Part shown: positions 16,926 to 26,201 of the stretch, piece after piece
Layout of the letters: each line of letters begins with the position of its first letter
How positions within the stretch are numbered: position 1 is the stretch's first letter
Origin: Gemmataceae bacterium
GTDB lineage: Bacteria > Planctomycetota > Planctomycetia > Gemmatales > Gemmataceae
Direction: 5' to 3'
Assembly: GCA_019752375.1 (NCBI GenBank)
Contig: JAIEMG010000049.1
Coordinates: 1-43,859 of the forward strand
Length of the DNA stretch: 43,859 nt
Position numbers and translations under genes: made by a program
The notes under the pieces: model-generated
Database searches by the model: none
Told to the model about the DNA's origin: nothing
The model's input: the letters and a program-made list of their open reading frames with translations, nothing else

Positions 16926-17160
16926 AAGTAGCCGTCCAAAAACTACTTCCAAGATTTCCATCAAGAAATTGAACCACGGATGACACGGATCACACGGATA
17001 AAGACCGCTACGTGAAGCAGCGATCCATGAGGCGGTCAGGTCTGGAATCATTGCCATTTCTATCCGTGTTATCCGTGTCATCCGTAGTTCAATTTCTCTG
17101 AGTAGCCAGATGTTTCGGACGGGCATGCCGGAAACTTGGACGTTATTCTTGGATGTCCAC
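16926..17160. repeat. Long dispersed repeat, family E copy 2
   Basis: A 235-bp unit almost identical to 17961-18195, with about five differences seen by eye. Starts aagtagccgtccaaaaacta, contains accacggatgacacggatca opposed by ccgtgttatccgtgtcatcc, and ends gttattcttggatgtccac. Both copies can be read on the minus strand as the same short frame, which is a by-product of the duplication. Confidence 0.92.
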
Positions 17161-17278
17161 CAAGGAAGGACCAATACCACGGCCCATCCACCTTGTATTA
17201 ATAGTCCGTGCCTGAAATGATCCAGCGGCACGGACTTTTCTGACCGTGCGGTCGGGCGTTCGGCCATTCGTCATTCAG

Positions 17279-17584
17279 CTAGACCGTCAGCCGCTGACGA
17301 GACTCCGGGGGGTGTTCCCGTTGCAGTTCACGCAGCCGGCGCTCGTGATGATAGGCCAGTCCAAGGATGGCGATCCCCAGGCCGACGACCGCCATCGCGG
17401 TCAAGAATACCAGGACGAAGACGAGAGGTCTGTCCATCTGCGACAGGTGCAGCTGGATAACCTCGCCCTGGCTGTTTCGCTCCAGGCCCACGGTTTGGCC
17501 GTACCGCATGCCAAAGGCAGTGGCTGTCAGGCCCAGGCCGATCAAGGCCCCGGCGGTAATGATCGCTCCACATAGCGCGCGCAT
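17279..17584 (-). CDS. Small two-helix membrane protein
   Basis: A 101-residue protein with two predicted membrane helices (about 5-25 and 52-78) and a basic, cytoplasmic-looking tail (HHERRLRELQREHPPESRQR). GGAGAG stands six bases before the ATG. It belongs to the run of four small minus-strand genes between 16291 and 17829. No named family. Confidence 0.65.
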   Translation of the reverse strand: MRALCGAIITAGALIGLGLTATAFGMRYGQTVGLERNSQGEVIQLHLSQMDRPLVFVLVFLTAMAVVGLGIAILGLAYHHERRLRELQREHPPESRQRLTV

Positions 17585-17655
17585 GGATGGCTCTCCAGAA
17601 AAATGGCAAGTTTAAGTCGTCCTTGGTTGGCGGACGTTGTCAGCTCCGGACCGAC

Positions 17656-17829
17656 CTACTGGCCGAGCATTCGCAGACAGCCGCCAAACACGAGTAGTAT
17701 TCCGGCGAGGATGATAAAGATGCTGCTGCAGCCACAGCTCGGCCAGGCGCCAAATTGGCCTCGTGGGCCCATGTTGGCCGGTCCCGCACCGAAGAAGCCA
17801 CCGCCGCCCAAACCTCCGCCATCGCTCAT
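17656..17829 (-). CDS. Gly-rich single-helix microprotein (57 residues)
   Basis: A 57-residue frame read directly from the sequence: MSDGGGLGGGGFFGAG, then ANMGPRGQFGAWPSCGCSS and one membrane helix IFIILAGILLVFGGCLRML. CGGAG lies about nine bases ahead of the ATG at 17829 and the stop is TAG at 17656-17658. The glycine-rich head, CGC motif and single hydrophobic helix give it a strongly protein-like pattern despite its size. It sits about 70 bases upstream of the two-helix gene on the same strand and may share its transcript. Function unknown. Confidence 0.7.
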   Translation of the reverse strand: MSDGGGLGGGGFFGAGPANMGPRGQFGAWPSCGCSSIFIILAGILLVFGGCLRMLGQ

Positions 17830-17960
17830 GTCGGTTACTCCGGTCGTTGGGGAAGAGAAATCTCACTGCAAGGCAACAACACCCAGGCAAGTACTACCGC
17901 GCCACATCGAGCGGAATGCAAATACTCAAAAACCTAATTCCTAATGACGGATGAATGTCT

Positions 17961-18195
17961 AAGTAGCCGTCCAAAAACTACTTCCAAGATTTCCATCAAG
18001 AAATTGAACCACGGATGACACGGATCACACGGATAAAGACCGCTACGTGAAGCAGCGATCCATGAGGCGGTCAGGTCTGGAATCATTGCCATTTCTATCC
18101 GTGTTATCGGTGTCATCCGTGGTTAAATTTCTCTGAGTAGCCAGATGTTGCGGACGGGCATGCCGGAAACTTGGACGTTATTCTTGGATGCCCAC
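17961..18195. repeat. Long dispersed repeat, family E copy 3
   Basis: Same 235-bp unit as copy 2, in the same orientation. The rest of the 17830-18367 gap holds short attcgtcatt / aatgacgaat inverted pairs (about 18200-18315) and no gene. Confidence 0.92.
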
Positions 18196-18367
18196 TAAAC
18201 AATGACGAATGGCCCAAACCTTATCCTTTCAGGTGGATTCCAGCAGCGGACGATCAGGCAATGGTGCTCCTTCGTCATTGGGTATTGGTCATTCCTTAGG
18301 CATTCGTCATTACTCCTTAAGGCTGAAGAGCAAAATATCGCTGTAGTAAAAGGCGGTTTCTGCCTCG

Positions 18368-19225
18368 TTATCGGCCCGATGCGGGCGCGATGTGGCCCTC
18401 GTCATAGGCCTTCTTGGCAGCCTTGGCTCTCGGCACCCATTCCTTCAGCGCCTGAATGCGGCGCTCATCGCTGGGATGATCGGAGAGAATTTCCGGGACT
18501 TGCTGCCTGCCGCCGGCGGCCTGTTGCATCCGTTGCCAGAAGCGAACGGCCTCGTTGGGGTCGTAGCCTGCAAACGTCATCAAAAATAGACCGATGTGAT
18601 CGGCCTCGGATTCCTGGGCGCGGTCGTAGGCCTTATTCCAAAAGCCGCCCATGCCGCCGCGGTTCATCTCCTCGCGGGCGACACGCTCACTGGAGTGGTG
18701 GGCCAGCGCGTGGGCGATTTCATGGGAGAGCACCGTCGCCAGCTGATCATCGTTCTGGGCCACCCGCAGGATCCCCTGAAAGACCGCCAGCTTGCCGCCC
18801 GGGAGGCAAAGGGCGTTGATCTCATCCTTGCCGAGGACGTTCACTTCCCACTCGAATCGGTAGCCGCGGCGCAAGTTGATTTCTCGCTGCAGAGGTTCGA
18901 TGCCTGCAGCCTGAATAATGCGTTCCGCCACGCGGCGCACGCGCCGGGACTCCGGACGGTCTGTTGGCACAACATGTCCGTACTCTCGCGGATTGCCGAG
19001 AATTTCCTGGTAGGCCCGCCGACCGAGGGTCAGCTCTTCCTGGGGACTTAGCGCCAGCTTCTGCTGCCGGCGGCCGGGGCCTTCGCCTCGCCCGCCGGGA
19101 CTTGGTCCTTCGCAGCCAGTGCCAGCCAGGCCGAGTGCCAGGCCGACGACGCAAAGCGCCAATGTCCGCCCTTGAGATGAGTAAGGCCTTGCATTCCCCC
19201 GACGGGTTAGCGGCGGTTCAGTCAT
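18368..19225 (-). CDS. M48-family metalloprotease, probable lipoprotein
   Basis: A 285-residue zinc protease of the M48/Oma1-BepA type. The zinc motif HEIAHALAHH starts at residue 168 and the downstream ESEADHIG (205-212) provides the third ligand region. The N-terminus has a hydrophobic segment (LALCVVGLALGLAGTG) followed by Cys38; the site reads AGTGC, which is not a canonical lipobox, so lipidation is only likely. PGGKLAVFQGIL (142-153) is a typical conserved strand of the family. The ATG at 19225 is chosen for GGGGAG seven bases upstream. Expected role: envelope protein quality control. Confidence 0.88.
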   Translation of the reverse strand: MTEPPLTRRGNARPYSSQGRTLALCVVGLALGLAGTGCEGPSPGGRGEGPGRRQQKLALSPQEELTLGRRAYQEILGNPREYGHVVPTDRPESRRVRRVAERIIQAAGIEPLQREINLRRGYRFEWEVNVLGKDEINALCLPGGKLAVFQGILRVAQNDDQLATVLSHEIAHALAHHSSERVAREEMNRGGMGGFWNKAYDRAQESEADHIGLFLMTFAGYDPNEAVRFWQRMQQAAGGRQQVPEILSDHPSDERRIQALKEWVPRAKAAKKAYDEGHIAPASGR

Positions 19226-19646
19226 GGACGAACTCCCCGTCTTCTCGGCTGCGAAAGCGAAACTCATCCACTGGGTAGCAATTGCTGCGCCGGAAGTCCG
19301 CGTTTACAACGACTGGGGTGCATTTCGGTCGATAAAGTCAACGGCACGCCTCTGAAGGCACTGATTTCGTGTCCAAACCAAAAAAAGATGGAGAGGCGCT
19401 GCTCATCTGTGCGCAAAGGACATTGCGCCGCCTGGCAACCTGGTTCCCGGCGGGGTATGTCGCCGCGGGAGGAAACGCCGGCCCAGTTCAGGAGCGATGT
19501 TCCCAGATCGCCTGGCGATGGTTCTGGGAAGCGCAGCACCGGGTGGCGCGCCTGAAGCGGTTCTTCGGGGGCGAGCTCCGCCCCGACACATCCCACTACC
19601 TATAATTGGGGGAGGATCTCAAAGAAAGCATCGCTTGAGGAACGGG
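19226..19646. other. Intergenic, divergent promoters
   Basis: The 420 bases between the M48 gene and selO hold open frames on both strands, but none has a ribosome site or recognisable motif. It must contain both divergent promoters; none could be fixed by eye. Confidence 0.4.
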
Positions 19647-21131
19647 ATGGACATTTCAACTGCATCGATCGCGGACCCCGACACGATCGGGTGGCGATTC
19701 GACAACACGTACTCGCGTTTGCCGGACGTCCTGTTCACCCCGGCCAAACCGGCCGTGGTGCGGGCCCCGCGCGTGTCGATTTTGAACCACCGGTTGGCGG
19801 AAGAACTGGGTCTCCACCTCGGTGCGATGTCGCCGGAAGCCGGTGCGGCCCTGTTCGCCGGCCAGGAGCTGCCGGGCGGTTCCGAGCCGATCGCCCAGGC
19901 GTATGCCGGGCACCAGTTTGGCCACTTCACGATGCTCGGCGATGGCCGCGCCATTCTCCTCGGTGAGCACCGCACGCCTTCCGGCCGGCTCGTCGACATT
20001 CAATGGAAGGGGGCAGGGCGGACGCGGTTCTCGCGCGGCGGCGACGGCCGCGCCGCCCTCGGGCCCATGCTGCGCGAGTACATCATCAGCGAAGCCATGG
20101 CGGCCCTCGGCATCGCCACCACGCGAAGCCTTGCGGTCGTCACCACCGGCGAGCCGGTTTATCGGGCTTCCGCGTTGAAAGGGGCGATCCTGACCCGCGT
20201 CGCCGCCAGTCACATCCGGGTCGGCACGTTCGAGTACCTGGCGGCCCGTCAGGACGAGCCAACCCTGCGGCTGTTGGCCGACTACACGATCGACCGTCAC
20301 TATCCAGAGCTGGTCGACGCCTCGCGAAAGTACCTGGAGTTCCTCCGCGCGGTCATGGACCGCCAGGCCGCGCTCATTGCCCGGTGGCAAATGGTCGGGT
20401 TCATTCACGGAGTGATGAACACCGACAACATGGCGATCTCCGGGGAGACCATCGATTACGGCCCATGCGCGTTCATGAACGCTTACCACCCGGATACGGT
20501 GTTCAGTTCCATCGACCATGCCGGCCGCTACGCCTATGGCAATCAACCGCGGATCGCGCAGTGGAACCTGACCCGCTTCGCCGAGACCCTGTTGCCGCTC
20601 CTGGATCCCGAGCAAGAGAAGGCGGTCGCCCTCGCCCTGGAGGTCCTCGGCGAGTATCCAGCCCGGTTCGAGCGGTACTGGCTCGCCGGGATGCGGAGAA
20701 AGCTGGGGCTTCAGACGGACGGGACCGGCGACGTCGAGTTGATTCAGTCGCTGCTCGACTGGATGCAGAAATCTCGGGCTGATTTCACCAACACCTTCCG
20801 CGAATTGTCGTCGGAGGCGCCGCCGTCCGGCGAACGATATCGGGACCCGGACTTCCAAGCGTGGTTCGCGCGATGGCAGCATCGACTCGGTCGTGACGGC
20901 CGGCCCAAGGCCTCGGCCGTGGCCATGATGCAAACCGTCAACCCGGCGGTCATCGCGCGGAATCAGCGGGTGGAGGAAGCCCTTTCTGCCGCCGAGGATC
21001 GTGACGACCTGTCGGCAACGCATCAACTGCTGGCGGCGTTGGCATCCCCGTATGAAGCGACGGCCGAGACGGCCAAGTACCAAGACGCGCCTCTCGATGA
21101 TGGCAGCTACCAAACATTCTGCGGAACGTAG
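19647..21131 (+). CDS. selO: SelO/YdiU-family protein adenylyltransferase
   Basis: A 494-residue SelO pseudokinase, which transfers AMP from ATP to Ser, Thr or Tyr of proteins, notably in oxidative stress. Motifs: YAGHQFGHF and LGDGRA (86-102), DIQWKGAGRTRFSRGGDGRA (117-136), HGVMNTDNM with the catalytic Asp (254-262) and IDYGPCAFMN (269-278). The protein ends FCGT: the cysteine third from the end occupies the place of the selenocysteine/cysteine typical of the family. No in-frame TGA is needed, so it is the Cys form. The start at 19647 is chosen because the family begins here and GAGG lies upstream; the longer frame from 19497 is non-homologous. Confidence 0.95.
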   Translation: MDISTASIADPDTIGWRFDNTYSRLPDVLFTPAKPAVVRAPRVSILNHRLAEELGLHLGAMSPEAGAALFAGQELPGGSEPIAQAYAGHQFGHFTMLGDGRAILLGEHRTPSGRLVDIQWKGAGRTRFSRGGDGRAALGPMLREYIISEAMAALGIATTRSLAVVTTGEPVYRASALKGAILTRVAASHIRVGTFEYLAARQDEPTLRLLADYTIDRHYPELVDASRKYLEFLRAVMDRQAALIARWQMVGFIHGVMNTDNMAISGETIDYGPCAFMNAYHPDTVFSSIDHAGRYAYGNQPRIAQWNLTRFAETLLPLLDPEQEKAVALALEVLGEYPARFERYWLAGMRRKLGLQTDGTGDVELIQSLLDWMQKSRADFTNTFRELSSEAPPSGERYRDPDFQAWFARWQHRLGRDGRPKASAVAMMQTVNPAVIARNQRVEEALSAAEDRDDLSATHQLLAALASPYEATAETAKYQDAPLDDGSYQTFCGT

Positions 21132-21191
21132 ACCGTTTGCTTCTCTCACGCGAGGGCTCAACCTGCTCCCTGGCGGGTGGCACGGGTCGCT

Positions 21192-22178
21192 TCAATCGCG
21201 AAGGGGCAAGCGCCACAATCGCACGTTCTTATCGCAGCCTCCCGAAGCGAGCGCCTTTCCGTTGGGCGCGAACGCCACCGACAGGACCTCCGCCGAATGC
21301 CCGCGCAGGGAAAGCTGCTCTTCCTTACCGGTGACCGCGTCCCAGACCTTGACGGTGCCGTCGCCACTGCCCGTGGCCAGCGTTCTCCCGTCCGGACTGA
21401 ATGCCACGGAATAGACGTTATCCGCGTGCCCGCGAAGAACCACGCGTTCCTTGCGCTCCGGAACATTCCACAAGCTCACGGTCCGAGCCCAGGTCGCGGA
21501 CGCCAGCGTCTTGCCGTCCGGACTGAAGGCCAGGTGGCGTGCGATCACTCCCTCGACCTTGAAGCTGGCAATCGCCCTGGCCGTGGCGACGTCCCACAGC
21601 TTGATGTTCTTGTCTCCCGCCCCCGTGGCCAGCGTCTTGCCATCGGGGCTGAAAGCGACGGCAAAGACGTACTGCCGATTGCCCTTGAGCGCGGCGCGCT
21701 CCGTCGCACCGGGGTAGCCGCACACGCCCGGCGGCAAGATGTCCCACAGCTTTGCCGTACCATCGGCACTTCCGGAGGCCAGGATCCTGCCGTCGGGACT
21801 GAACGCCAGTGAATAGACGGTACACCCGTGGCCGGACAACGTGGCGCGTTCCTTTCCCGTGAGCACGTCCCACAACCGGACCGCGTTGTAGCTGCAGCCG
21901 GTTGCCAGGATCCGGCCATCGGGACTGAACGCCGCGCACATGGCGTCGCGCTCAGGAAGCGCGAGGCGCTCCTTGCCGGTCGCGGACTCCCACAGTCTTA
22001 CCCGTCGGTCGCCGCCCACCGTGGCGAGCATCTTCCCATCCGGGCTGAACGCGACGCAGGAGACGCGCTCCGCGTCTGCCTCGAACGCGACAAGCGGTTT
22101 CGGTACGGGGTCCGCCATCGTTCGCTCGGCAGTGATGGCGAATATGCCTGCCACCGAGATCAGTAGGATTTGTTTCAC
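21192..22178 (-). CDS. Exported seven-bladed WD40 protein
   Basis: A 328-residue protein made of a signal peptide and seven WD40 repeats. GTG at 22178 is chosen because GAGGGGAG lies seven bases upstream and the product then begins with a signal sequence (KQILLISVAGIFAI). Each blade has the pattern VAFSPDGK..LATG..D..V+LWD: examples are LATVGGDRRVRLW, LASGSADGTAKLWD, LATGAGDKNIKLWD, LASATWARTVSLWN and LATGSGDGTVKVWD. Seven blades close a complete propeller. No enzymatic domain is attached, so it probably acts as an interaction scaffold in the periplasm. Confidence 0.9.
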   Translation of the reverse strand: MKQILLISVAGIFAITAERTMADPVPKPLVAFEADAERVSCVAFSPDGKMLATVGGDRRVRLWESATGKERLALPERDAMCAAFSPDGRILATGCSYNAVRLWDVLTGKERATLSGHGCTVYSLAFSPDGRILASGSADGTAKLWDILPPGVCGYPGATERAALKGNRQYVFAVAFSPDGKTLATGAGDKNIKLWDVATARAIASFKVEGVIARHLAFSPDGKTLASATWARTVSLWNVPERKERVVLRGHADNVYSVAFSPDGRTLATGSGDGTVKVWDAVTGKEEQLSLRGHSAEVLSVAFAPNGKALASGGCDKNVRLWRLPLRD

Positions 22179-22491
22179 GGGCGAACTCCCCTCAAGAGAA
22201 TGCAGCGGTCCTTCTGCAGGACACATGAGTTGGAATGGCGCCGATCGCACGTCGCTTGCGGATGAAGACGACAGGATCGGTCCGGAAGAGAGGGGAAAAA
22301 ACTTTCGCTTCCCTCTACCCTTACGGGGAACGTCGCACGTCTGATTCAGAGGATCAGCCGCAAGCGCTTTGTTGTCGGGGAGATAAGAAGGTCCGTGTTG
22401 CAGGAAGTGTTGCTTTTCGCGAGATGCTTCGATCGGCGGCGGTGCGCGAGGTGGGCGACGGTGGCGTCGTCAAGAAAACGCCCTGCCTGTC
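22179..22491. other. Intergenic, nothing recognised
   Basis: No gene, repeat or clear hairpin was recognised in these 313 bases; they carry the upstream region of the WD40 gene. Confidence 0.4.
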
Positions 22492-23058
22492 CTAGGGCAG
22501 CACAAAGCGTTTCAAGAAAGGCACCGTGTTTGTCCCGCCGAGTGTGGTCTTGTAGGTCTTGGTGCCCGAAAGTTCGTACAGATTGACGAGTTCAAGTTTC
22601 TTGCCTTCCATCATGTCTTTCGTCGGCGTTTCAACCCAGTAGAACTTGTCGCCCCATTTCACGACCGCGTTGTTCTCATCCACGATCCGGTTGACTTCTG
22701 GCGTCCAGGGCTTGTCCGTCGCCCCGACGATCACCGCAATCTTGCCCTCGGTCAGCTTGCTGACTTGGACCTTGGGCAGGACGACCTTGGTGTTTTCCAG
22801 TTCCTTGACGCTTTGGTTCAGTTCATCGACGCGATCCTGCAATTTCTTGATCTCGGCTGCCTGGGCTTTGTTCGCCCTGGCCGTGGCAAGGTTCTTTTTC
22901 GCTTTCGCAAGCGCGGCTTGCTCTTTCTCCAGATCGGCGTCGCGTTGCTTCCTGGCTTCCGCCAGGATGGTCTTGTACTTTGCCTGCAATGCTTCATCAT
23001 CGGCAGCGCACGCCATCGTAGCGGCGGCAAGGGCGAGCAGAAGGGTCGCCGACTTCAT
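22492..23058 (-). CDS. Secreted coiled-coil protein
   Basis: A 188-residue protein with a signal peptide (MKSATLLLALAAATMACA), a long charged coiled coil at about 20-95 (EARKQRDADLEKEQAALAKA and KKLQDRVDELNQSVKELEN) and a beta-rich C-terminal domain (KIAVIVGATDKPWTP, FYWVETPTKDMMEG). GAGGAA precedes the ATG. Located in the periplasm or on the surface; role unknown. It is not linked closely to either neighbour. Confidence 0.75.
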   Translation of the reverse strand: MKSATLLLALAAATMACAADDEALQAKYKTILAEARKQRDADLEKEQAALAKAKKNLATARANKAQAAEIKKLQDRVDELNQSVKELENTKVVLPKVQVSKLTEGKIAVIVGATDKPWTPEVNRIVDENNAVVKWGDKFYWVETPTKDMMEGKKLELVNLYELSGTKTYKTTLGGTNTVPFLKRFVLP

Positions 23059-23203
23059 GGTGTGTTCCTCGACGATTTCGGAACCAACAATGATCGCAGC
23101 AGGCCATCATATCCTGCCGGCCCGACGCGCGGATGAGGAAATCGTCCCGCTTGAATGTGCTCCGGATCGGTAGAGCCTGTGAACGAATTGCAAAACGGGC
23201 TGT

Positions 23204-23278
23204 CGCGCGCCGTGTAGCGGAAGTCGCCAGACTTCCGTGCGACAGCATCCCGTTCGGAACTCTGGCGAGTTCCGCTCC
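23204..23278. repeat. Dispersed repeat, family B copy 2
   Basis: Matches 10840-10914 almost base for base (gtagcggaagtcgccagact and onward), ending ttccgctcc rather than ttccgctac. It lies in the 495-base gap 23059-23552, where no gene was found. Confidence 0.9.
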
Positions 23279-23552
23279 GTGAAACGCCGTCCCGCTTTGC
23301 AGCCGTGCCTCCACTGGCTGCGTACTGTTCCGAGAAGCGGGAGCTTCTCGGCTGTGCATTCCCAAGCCGGAGTTCGGGTCAATTTCCGACCTCATTGACA
23401 CAAATACAAGTTGTGTGCCTTAACACTCGGTGCGCATGGGCCGTCCACGCGGCGGTAGAATGCCCTGCGTCCAGCTCGCAGCGGGATACGGACTTGTGAG
23501 CTCGCGCTTGCCCGAGCTGGCCTGGAATCCTCCACTGTGAAGGTCTCGAACC

Positions 23553-26135
23553 ATGCGCTACCTGCTGGCTGGTTTCGTCTGTCTCTCCACCGTCGCCGTC
23601 ACGCAAGCGGCGGAAATCTCGTTCAGCAAGCCGCCTGTTGCTACTCGGTCCGGCGACAAGACGACGATCACTTTCACCGTCTCCGGCGCCGCCGACGTGG
23701 AAGTCGCCGTCCTCGACGCCAAGGGAGAAGTCGTCCGGCACCTGGCGGCGGGCGTCCTTGGCGCCAAGAACGCGCCCCCGGAACCGCTCAAGCAGGGGCT
23801 GGGTCAGTCGCTCGAATGGGACGGCAAGGATGATTTTGGCAAGCCGGCGCATGGCGGTCCGTTCAAGGTGCGTGTCCGTGCCGGGCTCGATGCCAAGCTG
23901 AGCGGCTTCATCGGCGCCGACCCGTACCGCTTCGGCACCACCAATTCCCTGGCCACCGACGAAGCCGGCAACCTGTACGTCATGGCCTTCGAGGGGCCTG
24001 CCAATCAGAACACCATTACCCTTCGTGTCTTCAACCCGGACGGTTCCTACCAGCGCACCTTGCTGCCCTTTCCCAGCGATTTGAAGCCCGACGCCCTGCC
24101 CGACATCGCACGGTGGGACGACAAGGCCAAGGCGTTTTATGCGCGCAACCACTCGAGCCTGAATCCGTGCTTCTACCCCTGGGGCAGCGACAGTGCTCAG
24201 ATCGTGAGCGCGTCGACCAAGAACGGCGTGGTCCTGGTAAGCGGGAAGACCATCTATCGCTTCAACCCGGACGGCAGCGTGAAGAGCAAGCCTCTGGCCA
24301 TGTGGTCGGCCAAGGCACAGCTCAAGAGCCCAAATTGGCTCAAGGCACAGGTCGCTGCCTCGCCCGATGGCCGTTATCTCTACTACTCCAACGTGGCCGG
24401 CACCGTGTACGACGGCAAGAAGCCGTCCGATGTCGATGCCAAATGGCCGCAAGGACGCGTGTATCGCCATGACACCTCCAAGCCGGACGCCGACCCGGTG
24501 GCGTTCTTCGACCTGCCCCTCCCGGACTTCGAGAAGCAGCCGTACTGGATGCCCAGCGCCTGGGACAAGAAGACGGCCGCCGGCGGCCTGGCCGTCGATG
24601 CCAAGGGGAACGTCTTCGTCGGCGACCTGGTCAACCAGGAGGTCGTCGAAATCAGCCCCGAGGGCAAGAAGGTGAGTGCGTCCAAGGTTCCGTGGCCGGA
24701 CAAGGTCCTGGTGGATTCCAAGAGCGGCACGCTGTACGTCAGCTCGCTGCCGGTCTCGCGCGCCGGCAAGCCGCCCGCCAAGATTCTCAAGGTCGTCGGC
24801 CGCGGGATGGAAGCCAAGGTCGCTGCCGAGTACCCGCTCAAGAATACGGGCGAGCCGGGCCTGGCCTTCGGCACGGCCAACGGCAAGGGCGTGATCTGGG
24901 TCACCGCCGGCGATAGCGTGGTTTGCCTCGCCGATGAGGGCGCGAAATTCACCGAAGTCGCCACCAGCTTCAAGGCGACGCCCGAATCCGAAGACGCCTT
25001 CAACCGCATCGCCGTCGACTGGGAGCGCGACGAGGTCTACGCCAGCGACGGCGTCAACCGCATGTGGCGCTATGACGGCTTGACCGGCAAGGGCGGCCTG
25101 CTCAAGAAGGACGGCAAGACCTACTGGATGACCGACGTCAGCGTCGGCTACGACCGCTTGCTCTATGCCCGCACCGGCGAAGGGTTCAGCGGCGCCTTTG
25201 AGCGTCTCACCCGCGACCTGGCGCCGGCGCCCTTCAAGGACACGGGCACGCACGTGCTGTCGCCCTACATCTACAGCCGCTACGGCATTGGCTTCAGCGA
25301 GCACGGCATCGGCGTCGGTCCGCGGGGGCAGACCTACCTCTCGTGGATGTACGACTGGAACAAGTATCTCCTCGGCGGCTTCGGCGGCGACGGCAAGCCG
25401 CTGCAAGGCAAGTATCTCAAGGGCAAGATCAAGGAGGACAGCTACAAACGGGGCATGCCCAAGGAGCTGGATAGCGCCGTGGTCGGCCCGCTGCCGGTCT
25501 CCAATGGCGGCATCCGCGTGGACCTGCAGGGCAACATCTACCTCGGCATGCGCCTGCGCCCGGCCGATTCCAGCACGCCGGCCGGCTTCGCGAAGGACCC
25601 GGCCTACGAGACGTGGACGGGTTCCATCGTCCAATTTGGTCCCGAAGGCGGCACCGTGACCAACACCGGCAGCGGCGATGACCAGCCGGTGGGCGACCTG
25701 CCCAAGGTCGTCATGTCTAACAAGAGCGTGGTCGCCGGGGCCAAGAAGGTTTACAGCGGCGTGGGTTCCTTCAGCGGCGGCGGCTACGGCGCCAATTCGT
25801 CCGTCTGCGTCTGCCGTGTGCCGCGCTTCGATCTGGACCGCTATGGCCGGCTCTACTTCCCCAACGTCGTCACCCACTCGGTGACCGTGCTCGACAACGC
25901 CGGCAATGAAGTGAAGAGCTTCGGCACCTACGGCAACTTCGACTCCCAGTACGTGTCGCCGGGCTCGAAGGACGGCAAGCCGGTGGTGAGCACGTCCCCC
26001 ATCCCGTTTGCCTGGCCCATGGCGGTGGGCGTAAGCAAGAACCATGTCTACGTCTGCGACACCGGCAATCGTCGCGTGGCGCGCGTGGCATTCACCTATG
26101 CCGCCGAAGCCCTCGCCGAGATCAAGAGCGAATGA
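23553..26135 (+). CDS. Large secreted beta-propeller (NHL-like) protein
   Basis: An 860-residue exported protein. Residues 1-19 are a signal peptide (MRYLLAGFVCLSTVAVTQA). Residues about 37-112 resemble a FlgD-like Ig module (VEVAVLDAKGEVVRHLAAG, then LEWDGKDDFGKPAHGG). The rest has NHL/SMP-30-type blades: NSLATDEAGNLYVMAF, GGLAVDAKGNVFVGDLVNQ, FDLDRYGRLYFPNVVTHSV and VYVCDTGNRRVARVAF. Planctomycetes have many such proteins beside glycan-degrading or PVC-specific surface systems. GAAGG lies nine bases before the ATG. The 888-codon frame opposite is an antisense shadow. Ligand or catalytic activity cannot be told. Confidence 0.85.
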   Translation: MRYLLAGFVCLSTVAVTQAAEISFSKPPVATRSGDKTTITFTVSGAADVEVAVLDAKGEVVRHLAAGVLGAKNAPPEPLKQGLGQSLEWDGKDDFGKPAHGGPFKVRVRAGLDAKLSGFIGADPYRFGTTNSLATDEAGNLYVMAFEGPANQNTITLRVFNPDGSYQRTLLPFPSDLKPDALPDIARWDDKAKAFYARNHSSLNPCFYPWGSDSAQIVSASTKNGVVLVSGKTIYRFNPDGSVKSKPLAMWSAKAQLKSPNWLKAQVAASPDGRYLYYSNVAGTVYDGKKPSDVDAKWPQGRVYRHDTSKPDADPVAFFDLPLPDFEKQPYWMPSAWDKKTAAGGLAVDAKGNVFVGDLVNQEVVEISPEGKKVSASKVPWPDKVLVDSKSGTLYVSSLPVSRAGKPPAKILKVVGRGMEAKVAAEYPLKNTGEPGLAFGTANGKGVIWVTAGDSVVCLADEGAKFTEVATSFKATPESEDAFNRIAVDWERDEVYASDGVNRMWRYDGLTGKGGLLKKDGKTYWMTDVSVGYDRLLYARTGEGFSGAFERLTRDLAPAPFKDTGTHVLSPYIYSRYGIGFSEHGIGVGPRGQTYLSWMYDWNKYLLGGFGGDGKPLQGKYLKGKIKEDSYKRGMPKELDSAVVGPLPVSNGGIRVDLQGNIYLGMRLRPADSSTPAGFAKDPAYETWTGSIVQFGPEGGTVTNTGSGDDQPVGDLPKVVMSNKSVVAGAKKVYSGVGSFSGGGYGANSSVCVCRVPRFDLDRYGRLYFPNVVTHSVTVLDNAGNEVKSFGTYGNFDSQYVSPGSKDGKPVVSTSPIPFAWPMAVGVSKNHVYVCDTGNRRVARVAFTYAAEALAEIKSE

Positions 26136-26201
26136 CTCGTCTGGGAAGAGGGCAGAGAAACGGGGTGATCGGGGGGTGCGCGACGCAAATCATATTTTCG
26201 A

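Noticed and set aside
16914..17267. Minus frame within repeat E copy 2, matched by 17934-18116 in copy 3
   Set aside because: The identical peptide in both copies is explained by the DNA repeat; no ribosome site or independent conservation.
15854..18195. Insertion sequence made by repeat E copies
   Set aside because: No transposase frame lies within or between the copies; the genes between them look like ordinary small envelope genes.
19656..21161. 501-codon open frame opposite selO
   Set aside because: SelO motifs are unambiguous; the antisense product has no recognisable feature.
23379..26045. 888-codon open frame opposite the large beta-propeller gene
   Set aside because: The plus-strand product has a signal peptide and NHL-like blades; the antisense frame is repetitive Ala/Gly/Val without domains.
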